Assembly (NCBI GenBank): GCA_033558025.1
Contig: JAUCEF010000005.1
Span: 8,122,001 to 8,186,000, forward strand
From: Phytophthora sp. 'mugwort'
Taxonomy: Eukaryota > Oomycota > Peronosporomycetes > Peronosporales > Peronosporaceae
Reading direction: 5' to 3'
DNA: 64,000 bases
The notes under the pieces were generated by a model. That model was not told where the DNA came from and searched no databases. It saw nothing but the letters and a program-made list of their open reading frames with translations. Made by a program: the position numbers and the translations under genes. Below, in pieces: positions 11,375-22,609 of the stretch (its first letter is position 1; every line of letters starts with the position of its first letter).

Positions 11375-11385
11375 CATTCCTCAAT
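11375..11385 (+). promoter_or_regulatory. Oomycete initiator (Inr)-type core promoter of UTP11
   Basis: CATTCCTCAAT fits the oomycete Inr consensus CATTYYNCAWT at every position. It lies 18 nt before the UTP11 start codon, which implies a very short 5' leader, as is common in oomycetes. Confidence 0.6.
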
Positions 11386-11402
11386 CGTATCGACCAGAGC
11401 CA

Positions 11403-12155
11403 ATGTCGTCGCTGCGCAACGTGGTGAAGCGGCGCGAGCACAAGGAGCGCGGACAGCTGCGCGAGCGTCGGAAGCTCGGACTTCTGGAGAAGCACAAGGA
11501 CTATGTGAAGCGTGCGCGCGACTACAATAGCAAGCAGAGCCGGCTTAAGACGCTGCAGCTTAAGGCGGCGCTGCGCAATCCGGACGAGTTCTACCAGCGT
11601 ATGCACGAGACCAAGACGGAGGGCGGCGTGCATATGTCCACGCACAACCACCTCAAGGCTGCGGATACAGAGGCGCTTCGCATCCTTAAGACGCAGGACC
11701 TGGCCTACCTGCACATGAAGCGCGCCGTGGATCTCCGCAAGGCCGAGAAGCTCAACCGTGGGCTGCATTTTGTGGACGCGCCCAAGAATAGCAAGCACAC
11801 GGTCTTCGTGGACGACGAGCAGCAGCTAGACAGATTTGACGTGGCAGACCATTTTGACACAGCGCCGGAGCTCGCGGATCGGGCGTTTAACCGTATTCGT
11901 AAGCGCGACCTCGAGACGACGGAGCTGCCCGATCTGGCGGCGACCCCCAAGCAAAAGTACAAGATGCAGGTGGAGAAGGACGCCATGTACAGAGAGCTGA
12001 GGGACAGACTGGCACGCGCCAAGAAGATCGGACAGATGAGCGCCAAATTGGATCTGGAACGCAAGGTGCAGGCCAAGGGCAAGAAGATGAAGGTAAAGGC
12101 AGCGGAGAACGGCATGCCCGCCGTCTATCGCTGGAAGCAGCAGCGGCAGAAGTAG
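11403..12155 (+). CDS. UTP11: UTP11-like U3 snoRNP (SSU processome) protein
   Basis: Component of the small-subunit processome that handles 18S rRNA maturation in the nucleolus. The 250-aa intronless product is rich in Lys and Arg and matches the family along its length: the N-terminal block SSLRNVVKRREHKER, then LGLLEKHKDYVKRARDYN, LKTLQLKAALRNPDEFYQ, TLKTQDLAYL-like ILKTQDLAYLHMK, and NRGLHFVDAP, followed by a charged C-terminal coiled region. Length is as expected for Utp11. The ATG at 11403 lies just after an Inr-type promoter element. It converges with the calponin-homology gene, with only 81 bp between the two stop codons. Confidence 0.95.
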   Translation: MSSLRNVVKRREHKERGQLRERRKLGLLEKHKDYVKRARDYNSKQSRLKTLQLKAALRNPDEFYQRMHETKTEGGVHMSTHNHLKAADTEALRILKTQDLAYLHMKRAVDLRKAEKLNRGLHFVDAPKNSKHTVFVDDEQQLDRFDVADHFDTAPELADRAFNRIRKRDLETTELPDLAATPKQKYKMQVEKDAMYRELRDRLARAKKIGQMSAKLDLERKVQAKGKKMKVKAAENGMPAVYRWKQQRQK

Positions 12156-12236
12156 AGAGGGAGTGAGTGCTGAAGACGGTGGCTTTACTTGTACCTAGGG
12201 ATTCATACATGCATTTTTTTAGTTGATGATGGAAGG

Positions 12237-15200
12237 TTATGAGGGTGCTGCTGCAGAGGAGAAACGTTGTGTAGGACGTCGACGAGAAGCGTGGTGGTGA
12301 TGGCCGTACGCTTTACGGATCTGGAGGAGAAGCTGCAAGATGACGTCCCGATTGCCGGCGTAGATGGCGTTCACACGACGTAGTAGGTGAAGCGGCACGG
12401 TCTAATCACACAAGGAGTGAGCAGGACGTTGGCGACTAGGTGGATGGAGAACGATCTCCATACCTTCTTCTGCTGGAGGATGTTCAGCGCCTTGGCGATG
12501 TTGTGTAACGCGCTGGCTTTGCTTAGCGGTTGCTTGCCGGCTGGACGCGTGATGCCTGGAATGCTACGCATGAACTCCATCTTCTCGACGATGCAGCAAA
12601 GCAACACACCCGACTGGAATTCCGTTAATTTACTATTTGCATCCTGCCATGGAGGATGCAAAAGATAATATGAGTGGCGAGGTGATTAGTATCAGCTCAC
12701 AATACTGAGGTCACGTACGTGAAATGCGGGGACATTCTTGAGGCGGATGCCCAAACGTTTCAACCACTCGAGGATTTCCTCGACAGGTTCTTGCGATAAC
12801 CTGGCGTTCGGTTGTGTTTGAACGGCAGGATTGACCGCTGAAGATACTTGTAACTCATCGTCCATGTCTGGCTCTGCTAGCTCTACTTGATCGTCACAAG
12901 CTGGTATCCGGGTTACAACTTCAGCTGCATAAGAATGTGAGCGATACTTCTTCTGTTTGTACAAGTATATTCCAGGATGACAATCTCACCTGACAGTTCT
13001 CCTATCACAATGCTTGGTGGAATTCTATCTGATGCCAAATCACGACTCGGGGGTTCAGTCGAACGAGTCGGCAAGAGGTCGTCCACATTGTGGTGCTTGA
13101 TATCAATTTCTCTCTCCTTAGGAACAAGATCAAGGTCATGACTATAGACTGGGCTTGAGAATGGAGCTCTCGGCACAGGAAACACATCGTCATCGTCGTA
13201 AGTTCCGCTGGGATCGTCCTCGCTCCAAGCAAGACGACGAACAAAGGTGTCGTGGAGTTGCACCTGGTACGATGCTACTTTATCATCTCTGACCGCACGG
13301 TTACCCTGACTCGCTAGAGCAACAGCAGGAATGTCAAGCAGTAGCGGAGATGGTTTCAGGGAGGCCGACAGTTTCCCGACAGGTTCGACGCGTTCCACTT
13401 TCCTTGTTTCATGAATATCTATCGATGAGTTTCCACCACCCTCTTTAGCCTTTCCGGACGTCAATGCAGCATAACTAGCCTGCGAGAGATGCCACAAAAT
13501 CCCGTAGGCAATTTGTCGGTCTCCAATAAGCACAGCTTGTTCCGCACACGAAGTCAAGTAGCAGGACGGAGCATATTTTCCCAGTCTTTGGAACGCTTTC
13601 GAAATGTTTTCTCTGGCACAGGAAAATCAGTTGATGAAAAACCAAGTCAACAAAGAACCCAAAAAGCGACAAACCTCATTTCGGTTAAAGTTCGAGGTGT
13701 ATTGAAATACGAAAAGGGCGGGTTCTTCAATTCTTGGATAAGTACCTTGCTGGGGATATCGACAGAGAAACAACAACACAAAGTAAACAGTTTAGCTTCA
13801 GAAACGACAAGGGACAAAGTGAGAATTACCAGAGCAAAGCTCCATTGCGCATTGGGTCCTGCAGTACTCCACACCCAGAAACCTACGCGACAGAGAGTCA
13901 GCTCGTTCTTTGACATCAGTAACCATTCCAATGAATGCACCTTTTTGGTGGCATCGAATCCAACTTGAACCAGCCACTTGTTCACCACATGCATCTGCTC
14001 ACTCGTGATGTAAGGCAAGTTTCGCTTCAATGGAACACACTCAGCATGCTCAGTTTCCGTAATGATGGTCTTCCTTCTTCTGTGTCGAGGTGAGTGATGG
14101 TGCTTCGAACTGACGGGGTTCTGTTCTTCAGCATGGCTAGCCTTGCTTTTCTCGTAATTTCCACAAGCAAGAAGAGCTTCGGGGACTGCATCCACAACAG
14201 CTAGAGGGTCTGAAGTGGTAGCAGCAGCACGAGCAAGTTGTTCAGCTCTGTTCAAGACTTCATCTAACACGCGCCAAATCGTTCTCGCTGGAACTTGTTT
14301 TTCTTGATGCTGCAAACTTTCGAGTGAGTTCAGAGCTTCAGATGAGACTCCGAGGGTTTTGAAAATAGCGAGAGCTAGAGTAAAGTTGCGTCTCTTTTCG
14401 GCAGGTGCATTCACGGCTACGAAATCTTCGCAAGTCAAATCGGTAGTTTTGAGAGCGTTATGATTAAGCTGTCCACCGTAGCGCTGAACAGTAGCAGCAG
14501 CGATACGACGGAGCAGGACACCGTCCGCGAATACTTGTCGAATTTTATTCGGAGAATGCAGTTTCCAGTCCTCTGATTTCTGATTAAAAATCTGCTCCAG
14601 GGGCATTTCAAGATGCAAAGCGACCCGAGCCCAGTCGCAAAAACGAACGGAACGTGCCGTGTTATCGAACTGATCACCAGCCCACTTGCTGCTTGAAGAA
14701 TTGTTGCGATGAGGCTGGTATTTTGCAGTTGGATCTAGCACGCCGAATACGCGAAGTCCCTTGTCATTATTCGCCGAGTTTTTCTTGCGTGGTATTTCCT
14801 TGTTGTCGACAATATTTGGGGTACTTGCTGTTGTACCGGGAGCGGACCGATTAGTGGGTCTTCTCTTAGCCCCAGTAGTCGGTTTCTTTCTGCCTTGCTT
14901 CGTTGTATTAGGTTCTTGCTGTCGCTTACCTTCTTTATAAACATCCTTACACGTTTCGGTAGTATTCACACCCGCTCGTGAGCGACCCGAAGACGTTTGC
15001 ACGCGCTTGGGTGTTTGCATAGGTTCCACGTCCTCTTTAAGTAGTTCGTCGGGAGAATGCGTTTCTTGCAGTGAGTGCTCAAGCATTATTTCTTGTGCTC
15101 GACGTCGACAAAGTGCGTCCTTGTCACGCTCGGACGACTGATGCTGCCGCATGCGTTGGACGCTAAGTCGCTTGAGGACCGTTAGTACGGCGCCAATGGC

Positions 15201-15634
15201 GTCACTTTCGCCCGATATCACTCGGTCTAAACACCTCGGATCGTTGACGACGTACATGGCGTCCTCGTCCTGACTTCGACATTCGCTCGCAGCGAACCGA
15301 ACGACGCGACGGAGCCGTTCCACGATCTCGTCAGTGTCAAATACATTGCAGTCGGGTATTTCACCGTGTGCGGCAGTTCCTGGGTTTTTCTTCAAGCGTG
15401 TGTTTTTTAGTTGCGAGCCCCCCTACAACTACGCACTGTAGTACAGAACAATATACTTTACTATACCTGCAGCCATCGCACAATCTCATCTAGCACGTCG
15501 CCGAAGCGCAAGTCACGAAGCCCTTCAATCAGCAAGCATTTGGTAAGCGGCAGGGAGTTGACCCAGTGCAGTAGCAGCCGCTCTCGCACCGAATCACCTG
15601 CCTTCACATCGTCAAAAGGTGCGGAGAGGCTCAT
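12237..15634 (-). CDS. Multi-domain calponin-homology (CH) protein, eight exons
   Basis: Spliced model from sequence: exons 15467-15634, 13941-15389, 13830-13858, 13675-13749, 12990-13612, 12719-12924, 12464-12643 and 12237-12401. All introns are GT-AG and 62-82 nt, and the joined frame is 2895 nt (964 aa) with no internal stop. Exon 3 has only 29 nt; without it the CH fold loses its DPMRNGALLC core. CH-type segments: residues about 8-56 and on (LLLHWVNSLPLTK, a partial CH start), about 300-440 (FCDWARV, FADGVLLRRI), about 520-640 (INKWL-like VVNKWLVQVG, then DPMRNGALLCKVLIQEL and QIAYGILWHLSQASY), and about 825-945 (EEILEWLKRLGI, FQSGVLLCCIVEKM, NAIYAGNRDVILQLLLQI). A basic low-complexity linker lies at about 160-290. 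CH domains bind actin or microtubules; several in series suggest a cytoskeletal or centrosomal scaffold, but I do not recognise the orthologue. The ATG at 15634 follows an in-frame stop. Confidence 0.82.
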
Positions 15635-15667
15635 CACCGATGAAGCTGGCGACTGGTCATCGATCTT

Positions 15668-15868
15668 AAAGGGTCACACGCCTAAAAACTGCCAGCCAGC
15701 ACTTAGGGCATTGCAGTCAGTGCGTCGATAAGCGCTTCCACGGGCACATCTAAAAGCAAGCTTCTCCCCGGCAAATGCATTGCCCCTGCAGCTGAACTCA
15801 CAGCGGCGCCAGCTACAGATCGAAACGCCAGGTTGGAGATGTTGAGCCCACGCCAAAGGGTGGCAGCA
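15668..15868. repeat. Unclassified dispersed repeat, left part (split by copia)
   Basis: Left portion of a roughly 290-300 bp repeat whose other copy lies reversed at 54236-54520. It begins with AAAGGGTCACA at 15668, only 34 bp upstream of the CH gene start codon, and runs to the copia target duplication CAGCA at 15864-15868. Its right portion continues at 20989-21095. No clear protein was recognised; neither terminal inverted repeats nor its own target duplication were identified. Confidence 0.75.
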
Positions 15869-16084
15869 TAAGAGAAATGATCGACCTGAACAAGAAAAGC
15901 TGGGACAAGGACGCTACAGTTAGTTAAAGATACCAAGGTTTAGCCACACGCGGCTCTACCTCTAGAAGAAAACGCCTTCTTTCCGGAGTCTACCTGCTGC
16001 CACTCAATACACGCAAGGCATAGAAGACTGTTGTCTACGCCGACCTCAAGTGCCTAGATGTCTTGAGTCTTCGACTTTCTCTCA
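15869..16084 (+). repeat. copia 5' LTR
   Basis: Begins TAAGAGAAA and ends TTTCTCTCA; the end in the 3' copy is TTTCTCTTA, the exact inverse of the start. It is 216 bp, the same length as the 3' LTR, with about 90% identity by eye. Confidence 0.92.
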
Positions 16085-19000
16085 GGTACTGAGCCCAAAG
16101 GGTGAGCATGGAGAGTCACAAAGTTGATACGATCCGCTCGCTCAAGTTGACAGGAAGAACTGCCTGGCGTACAAGGAAGGCCTGCAGGCGGCGCTGCGTG
16201 CACGGAAGTGCTGGAAGATCCTGACAGGAGAGAAGACGAAGCCCGAGAAGGACGACACACCGGCGACGAAGAAGAAACGCAAGGAGTGGCGAGACAAGGT
16301 GTTGCTGCTGAACGACATCCTGACAAACACTCTGGACGACGTGGCACGGGTCCGGCTCGCTCATCTGAACAGACCACCGCACTGCTTGATGTTTTTGAGA
16401 AGAAGTCGTTTGCGATGGCGTTCTTCAAGAGAAGAGAGCTGTTGAATGTGGAGTTTGATCCTGACAGTGAATCAATTCGGGATTATATCCATCGTGTAGA
16501 GACAATCCGGCAGGAACTGACGCTCATGCACGAGGAAGTGTTAGATAAGAAGTGATTATTGTTCTGCTGACTGGTTTGGGTGAGAAGTACGGGAGTACGG
16601 TAGGAACTTTTGACAACTTGAACGGCTACTCTCTGCAGCAAGTGAAAATCAAACTCACTAGTCGTGAAGAACGACCGAACTAGGCCAAGGCGGTGACGGA
16701 GGCCAAGGCCCGTAAGAAAGGAATGACCAGGTAGGAAAAGGAGCATGGCAGTTCAGATCTACACAGTCTGACGAGAAGGAGATTTCGTTCGTCAAGAAGA
16801 ACATACGTCATAGAGGTGGTGGCTGAGGTCAAGGCAAGCGACGACGTGCCGAGGTTGACTGCCACAACTGTGGTAAACTCGGGCTCTACGCATACGAGTG
16901 TCGGGCTGCGAAAAAGGACCAGCAGCAAGGAGGCAAACAGAATCAAGGCATGTTGCAGGACAAGCGTCAACGGCAAAATGAAGATGATACGTGCGAGGAT
17001 CTCCCTGGCTACTATAACCCAAGCAAGGCCAGCGGGAAAAAAGCAAGCCGGTTAACATGATCGAAATAGTTGAAGAAAAGCCGATGCCCTGCTTCAACAA
17101 CACACAAAGGAGGAATATGCATTGGGAAGCAGCTTCTTCATCCCGTTTGTGTTGGACAACGCATCTGGTGTGAATATCTGTGGATGCGAAGATGTATTTG
17201 TGTCCCTTATATCGGAGTGCGACACCGTAATGAAGTGGTTCGAGAATTCGCGCAAGACAAATGAAGGGATTGATCAAGTTCGCGATGGATGCGCAGACTA
17301 AGGCTCGAGTGTGGATAAAGGTCGAAGCGCTTTATGTGGAAGGAACCAACCGACCTGCTATCGCAGCGGAAGTTGTACAAGGAGTATGGCTTTTCGCGCA
17401 GACTCGTGAGGACCAGGAGGTGACGACACTGACAAATCGAGTGAAGCACATTGCCTGGAATTTTGACATGATGGGTGGAATCCATCTGACAATGGTAGAA
17501 GTTCAGCGGTCACAGCCGAATTGGGCTGTGTTGCAGACCTCTGCCCAGCCTACCAAAAAGCTTCGGATGTAGCATCATCGCCTCGCCCATGCAAATTGGC
17601 AGGTGATCAAGGACATGTCATCGATGGAGATGGTCAAGGTCTTGGAGCTGACGAAAGAGGATAGAAGTGGAAAAGCACAATGTCTCGATTGTGATATGAA
17701 GAGAATGTCCTTGAAGAAGACGACACCCAAGCAAGCTACGGTGCTGTTCGTGTTGATGGACCTGGGCTTTCTCAGTGTGCCCATGTTAGAGGGCTACACG
17801 ATGTACTTGCACGTTCTTGACGAAGGATCAATATACCAGTGGTTGTATGGGCAGAAAGCGAAGGAGGACACTGTGGATAAGCTGAGGTGCTTTCGGGATC
17901 ACGTGAGCGCGAAGCACCATAAGGTCGTTGAACACGTTCCACTTGGACCAAGAAACTGACGTTTTGAACCAGGACGCGAGTGCTATGTGTGCTGGTGAGT
18001 CGATCCAGATATTTAGGGAACTGAGGTTTGAACCAGGACGCGAGTGCTATGTGTGCTAGTGAATCGATCTTAGATATTGTTTTTTCGCACCCAATACACC
18101 TGAAAAGGTATGGCTGATTGAAAAAGCGCACGATACGTTGATGAATAAAGTTCGCTCGGTGCTGAATAGTTGCGGTCTTCCTGGAATGTTGTGAGGAGAA
18201 GCGGCTAGATATGTGATTGAAACGACCAACCGGACGAGTACGAAGGGCAACGTAAATCAAGTCATACCACATGAGAAGATGTTCGGATCGAAGCCAAGCG
18301 TGCGTCATCTACTTCCCTTTGGTTGTCTGGCTATTAAGTTTGTGGACAAGGTCTATCGTAAGGATAAATTGTCGGTGAAGGGAACGCCTACTCTGATGGC
18401 TGGGTATGCTAATAACACGAAAGGTTATCGGCTGCTTGTCTTGTAGTCTGGTGTGATAACCGAGCATGACATGGAAACGTGAAGTTTTACGAGGCGACTA
18501 CGGTGGATAGGTCGTATGTGGACAAATTTCTGAATGAAGCTCATCGATTGAGAAGATGACCAAATCTGGATAGCAAGAAGCTCCCCTTGGTGAGTTTTCC
18601 CATGGTGGATGTAACTGAGCTGGATCGGTGCGGTCGGGACGTGGAGCTTCGTCGTGAGTTGGGTATTGAGGTACCGCCAACAACGGCGAGTTCTGGTGAC
18701 CAGTTGCAGAAGGAAAAAGAGCCTGCAGGCGCGTCAGAAGGTGATGAGAATCTTGAGGAGAAACCTCCGCCACGCTGAAAACGGCATTTACCTGTCGAAG
18801 TGAAAATCCACGGAGATCTGCTCGGGCTCGCAAGAAGCCGACGCGACTGAAAGACTTCGTATCTATGGCTTTTAGCTCCTCGGCAACTGCGACGATGCAG
18901 ATCGAGGTGTTAAAGTCGTGGAAGGAGATGATGGCTTCATCGCGTGAAAAGGAATGGCTTGAAGCCACGAAGGAGGCGTTCTTGGCACAGCTCGAGAATG

Positions 19001-19576
19001 GAACTTGGGAACTAGTGCCGAGACCGAAGAACGCGCATATCTTGAAAAACAAATGGTATGGACTCTCAAGGAAAATGAATTGAGGATGTTGCGGTTCAAG
19101 GCTCGCTTAGTTGTACTTAGTTGTTTCCAAATATGGGGAATTGATTTTGATGAAACGATGCTCCAGTTGTGAGATTTGAGACTCTACGCCTTGTCTTCCT
19201 GTGGGCTGGGTTGTCTAACGAGGTTGTGGTTTAACTTTGTCATTGCCTTCCTAAACGCACCAACTGAGCAGAGCATCTATATGGAGGAGCAACCACAGAG
19301 GGGTTGTGAAGCATGCTTACGAGGACTTTGTGTGCTTTTTGAAGAAGAGATTCTACGGGCTACGACAATCACCTCGAAACTGGAACAACACGTTGCACCT
19401 CGTACTGATTGAGTTTGGCTTTTGCCAGAGCTACAAGGACGAAGGACTGCACTGGATTCGGATTGGATGGGCAAATTTGTCCTTCTGCCAATCTATGTGG
19501 ATGATATTCTGCTAGTTGATAATATGCACCTGAGACGCACGTATCCTTTAGGCAGACGAAGTACGTCCAGGACATC

Positions 19577-20482
19577 ATGGCGAAGTTCAACATGGAGTTC
19601 GCGTACCCGGTACGCATTCCGATGACAGTAGAAGGGACAAAGCTACAAGAAACTAGCCCTGAAGAGCATGAGAGGTGCGAGAAGTTGCCGTATCGAAGTC
19701 TTGTTGTGTGCCTACAGTATTTGATGAGCGGGTCGCGCCCTAAAATGGGAACGGCTGTACGGATACTCGGTAGGTTCCTCAACACGTACGGTGTTGCGCA
19801 TTGGCGGGCTGCAAAACGAGTGCTGCGGTACTTAATTGGAAGCCAGGACATGGGATTGCATTTTGACTATGAGAAGGCACGTCAATTTGACAAGCTGCGC
19901 ATTGAGGTCTACACAGATGCTAACTTCGCATCGGAAGGTGGAGATATGAAGTCAGTAAGTGGCTTTGCTGTGTTCTGTAATGAACAGTTGATCTCTGCAC
20001 GATGCTGGAAGCAAGAAATCTTAGCCGAAAGTACTTGTGAGGCCGAGCTGATTGCTGCCAATGCGGGCTTGCATGGCGCTATCTGGTTAGAACAGCTAGT
20101 GGATGAGTTGGGCTTGGAGAGAGAATCTACGACACTGTACTGTGATTCAGTCAGTGCTTGTGTGTTAATGAAACATGCAGGAAAGCATCGTCGAACCAAT
20201 CAGCTCAACATAAAATACCTCAAGATTCGTGAGTATGTGAAGGAATGGGGAGTCAAGATAGTACCCGTCTCATCGAAAGCGAATGTGGCCGATGTGATGA
20301 CGAAGCCCCTTTCTCTGGAGGCATTTCAAAGGCACAGAGAGAAGTTGGGTGTACAAACCGCAAGTGGAAACACGGAGACAGGCCACGCGCAACGTTCACC
20401 ACTGCAATGTGGAATTCAAAGAATTCGGGAGGTGAACAGCGTCGAAGACGACGAGTCAAACAATAACTACGCTGATCAGTGA
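19577..20482 (+). pseudogene. copia RNase H region, longest open segment
   Basis: A 301-aa open stretch holding the end of the copia reverse transcriptase connection region and RNase H. Visible blocks are HWRAAKRVLRYLIG (about residue 75), VYTDANFASEGGDMKSVSGF, AESTCEAELIAANAGLHGAI, YCDSVSACVLMKH and DVMTKPL near the C terminus. The catalytic acids in YTDAD-type, CEAELIA and CDS contexts appear kept, although the first reads YTDAN. It has no upstream functional polyprotein, so it is a remnant and not an expressed gene. Confidence 0.85.
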
Positions 20483-20762
20483 AGGCACGGCCGTCGAGGA
20501 ATCTCAATTACTTCTAGAAGAGAGTCCGAGCTAAAGGGAAAAAGAAGAGAGCGTGAACGTCACGGAAGTGGCATGAGGGTCTGACAGCAAGGGCTGAAGC
20601 AACTGGACGAAAAAAAGACCAGATCCGAAGAAGTGTATTATGCATATGAATTGAAAAGAGTGAAGCGGCATGCGGGGAATCATGGTAATACCTATTATTG
20701 AAGTGGTATGTGTTTGTCATGATGTGTCTAGGCAACGTGCTGAGCGCCTCGAAGTTGACGTC

Positions 20763-20772
20763 GAGAAGGGAG
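20763..20772 (+). promoter_or_regulatory. copia polypurine tract
   Basis: GAGAAGGGAG lies directly against the 3' LTR start, where the plus-strand primer of an LTR element belongs. Confidence 0.7.
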
Positions 20773-20988
20773 TAAGAGAAATGATCGACCTCAACAAGAA
20801 AAGCTGGGACGAGAACGCTACAGTTAGTTGAGGATACCAAGGTTTAGCAACATGCGGCTCTATCTCTAGAATAAAACGCCTTCTTTCTGGAATCTACCTG
20901 CTGCCACTCAATACACGCACGGCGTAGAAGATTGTTGTCTGCGCCGACCTCCAGTGCCTAGTGTTCTTGAGTCTTTGACTTTCTCTTA
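20773..20988 (+). repeat. copia 3' LTR
   Basis: 216 bp, TAAGAGAAA to TTTCTCTTA, so a perfect 9-bp terminal inverted repeat. It is followed at once by the second CAGCA target duplication. Confidence 0.92.
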
Positions 20989-21095
20989 CAGCATGTCCGG
21001 CGCAGCTTCCGCGTCTGTCAGATCATGACGGCGAGCACGAGCTTTGCTACCGGTAAGAGAGGACGCTCGCTCTGAGTCTGACGTTGTTGTCGACT
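20989..21095. repeat. Unclassified dispersed repeat, right part
   Basis: Continues the repeat interrupted at 15868. It matches the reverse complement of 54236-54342 closely, including the stretch around CATGTCCGGCGCA and the end at GTTGTTGTCGAC. Confidence 0.75.
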
Positions 21096-21388
21096 TATCC
21101 GGCCGCGAGAAGATATTAGAAGTACCTGTGCAGATCAGAATAACACCATTTCCACAATGTTTGGGTATGCCGAAAAATAATAATATTGACCAGTTTTATT
21201 TTAGTGGGCATACGATAGGGGTTGTCAATGCTGGCAACAACAAGTCATTTTTTTTCTACGCGCAAGTTGGCAATCTTTTTCAAAGTCTGTGATTGGATGG
21301 AAGCAAATCCTGCCAACGGAACAAAACGTCGTGCAAGTCGAGCAGCAGCAACTCGTATAGTTTTCGGCGGGAGATCGTGTTTGCCGTC

Positions 21389-22595
21389 ATGGCGTCGTGC
21401 AAATGGAACTCTTGTCGCCGAGTAGACAAATCCACCAACGACAACTTGCGCTTGGTGACATGTAACAACGACAGCTGCTCCCAAAGCGTTCATCACGCTT
21501 GTTTAACCAGCATGCTCGCTGCGTTCGGTGTGGAGAATCAATTCCACAAGACAGTCTGTGGAAAACGCTGCTACAATGCCGTCATGAAGGCCCAACGGCA
21601 GGTAAAGACTGCACACGCACCTAAGAGACGGATTCCCTGGCATAACGACGGTCCCAACAAAAGCGTGAGCTCGTTGAGCGTGCTGATCAAATGGATGACC
21701 GATGGCAACAACTACAACCGCTATCGCGGTGGCGACGGACAAAGTGGTGAGACCAAGCAAACGCTGGCGAGCGAAGTCGTAGCAGCGATTGCTGACAGTG
21801 GCGTGATGACAGCGCGAAACCCCAAGGATGTCATGAGTAAGATCTTAGCGCTGGAGGCCAGCTTCCGTGCGACATCTGACTGACTATATATCACCGGGCA
21901 GGGTGTACAAAATGAGGTTGATCTTCGAGCCGCTATCATTTTAATGTGCCTGACCTTCTAGGAGCTCCAGCCGAACGTGGACGACAGCCCCAGCACGCAC
22001 CCACTTCTGTTTAACACGCAGCCTGGATTTAGCTATAGCGACCCTGACAGTGACAGCTCGGCTTCCTGCTGGGAAGAAACTGATAACGGCAGGCTTGACT
22101 CTGAGCGCGCCCTTCAACCCGCACCGAGAGGCTCCGAAGACAGTACTACTGCGTCAATCTCTTTCACCACTGCAAGTGAGGACGGAACAACGACGGCTGC
22201 CTCAACAGCATACCAGCAGACCGGAAAACGCAATTGCAGTGCACTCAAAACGATTGTCAATGGACGAAAGCGTACAAAACTTCAACTAACCACGTTAGCG
22301 GAGCATGTGCAGCTAGTGGCGCTGAAAGAAGCTCAATCATCAAAAAAGGATTGAGCTGGAAAAGTTGTCATTTAAACGGGAAGACTTGATGTTGCGTCAG
22401 CAGCACTCGGTAAAGGATGCACAAAAATCGGAGGCACGAATTGTTGAGGCTAACACTAACGCGCTAAAACTGCAGGAAGAAGCAAAACACTGTCGCATGC
22501 AGCGCCTCGCTGCTTTGCTTCGTGGCGAACGAAGCTTAAGGCTGAAGGTGTTTCACAAGACGAATTGGACCTGGTTCTGCCTCTACCATTGCTGA
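21389..22595 (+). pseudogene. Transposon accessory protein (SANT/Myb-like with coiled coil)
   Basis: Plus-strand relic facing the transposase at 22610-23856. An N-terminal Cys/His-rich stretch (ATCN-type CNNDSCSQSVHHACL and CGKRC) resembles a small zinc finger. A region of the type WMTDGNNYNRYRGGDGQSG to NPKDVMSKILALEASFRATSD resembles the SANT-like DNA-binding ORF that accompanies Harbinger-like elements. A TGA at about 21881 interrupts it, but the frame continues with YITGQGVQNEVDL. Further on, a Ser-rich part (21977-22354) and a Lys/Gln/Glu-rich helical tail (22365-22500) follow. The role would be to bring the transposase to the element ends; that is family knowledge, not shown here. Confidence 0.6.
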
Positions 22596-22609
22596 GTCCC
22601 GCTATCCCC

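Larger units (their letters stand above)
15869..20988 (+). mobile_element. Ty1/copia LTR retrotransposon, degenerate
   Basis: A 5120-bp element with two 216-bp LTRs flanked by a 5-bp CAGCA target duplication (15864-15868 and 20989-20993). Order is gag, protease, integrase, reverse transcriptase, RNase H, as in copia. Recognisable pieces: gag RDYIHRVETIRQEL near 16470; a zinc knuckle near 16860 reading CHNCGKLGLYAYEC with Leu for the usual His; a protease-like LDNASG near 17150; reverse transcriptase starts such as EWLEATKEAF and WELVPRP near 18950; and a long RNase H frame. Numerous stops and frameshifts make it non-autonomous. The LTRs differ at roughly 21 of 216 positions by my count, so the insertion is old. 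A possible tRNA-type primer site starts at 16085; it resembles the initiator-Met type only loosely. Confidence 0.93.

Noticed and set aside
15411..15731. 106-aa plus-strand frame before the copia element
   Set aside because: It is opposite exon 1 of the CH gene, whose CH-type sequence and splice signals are on minus.
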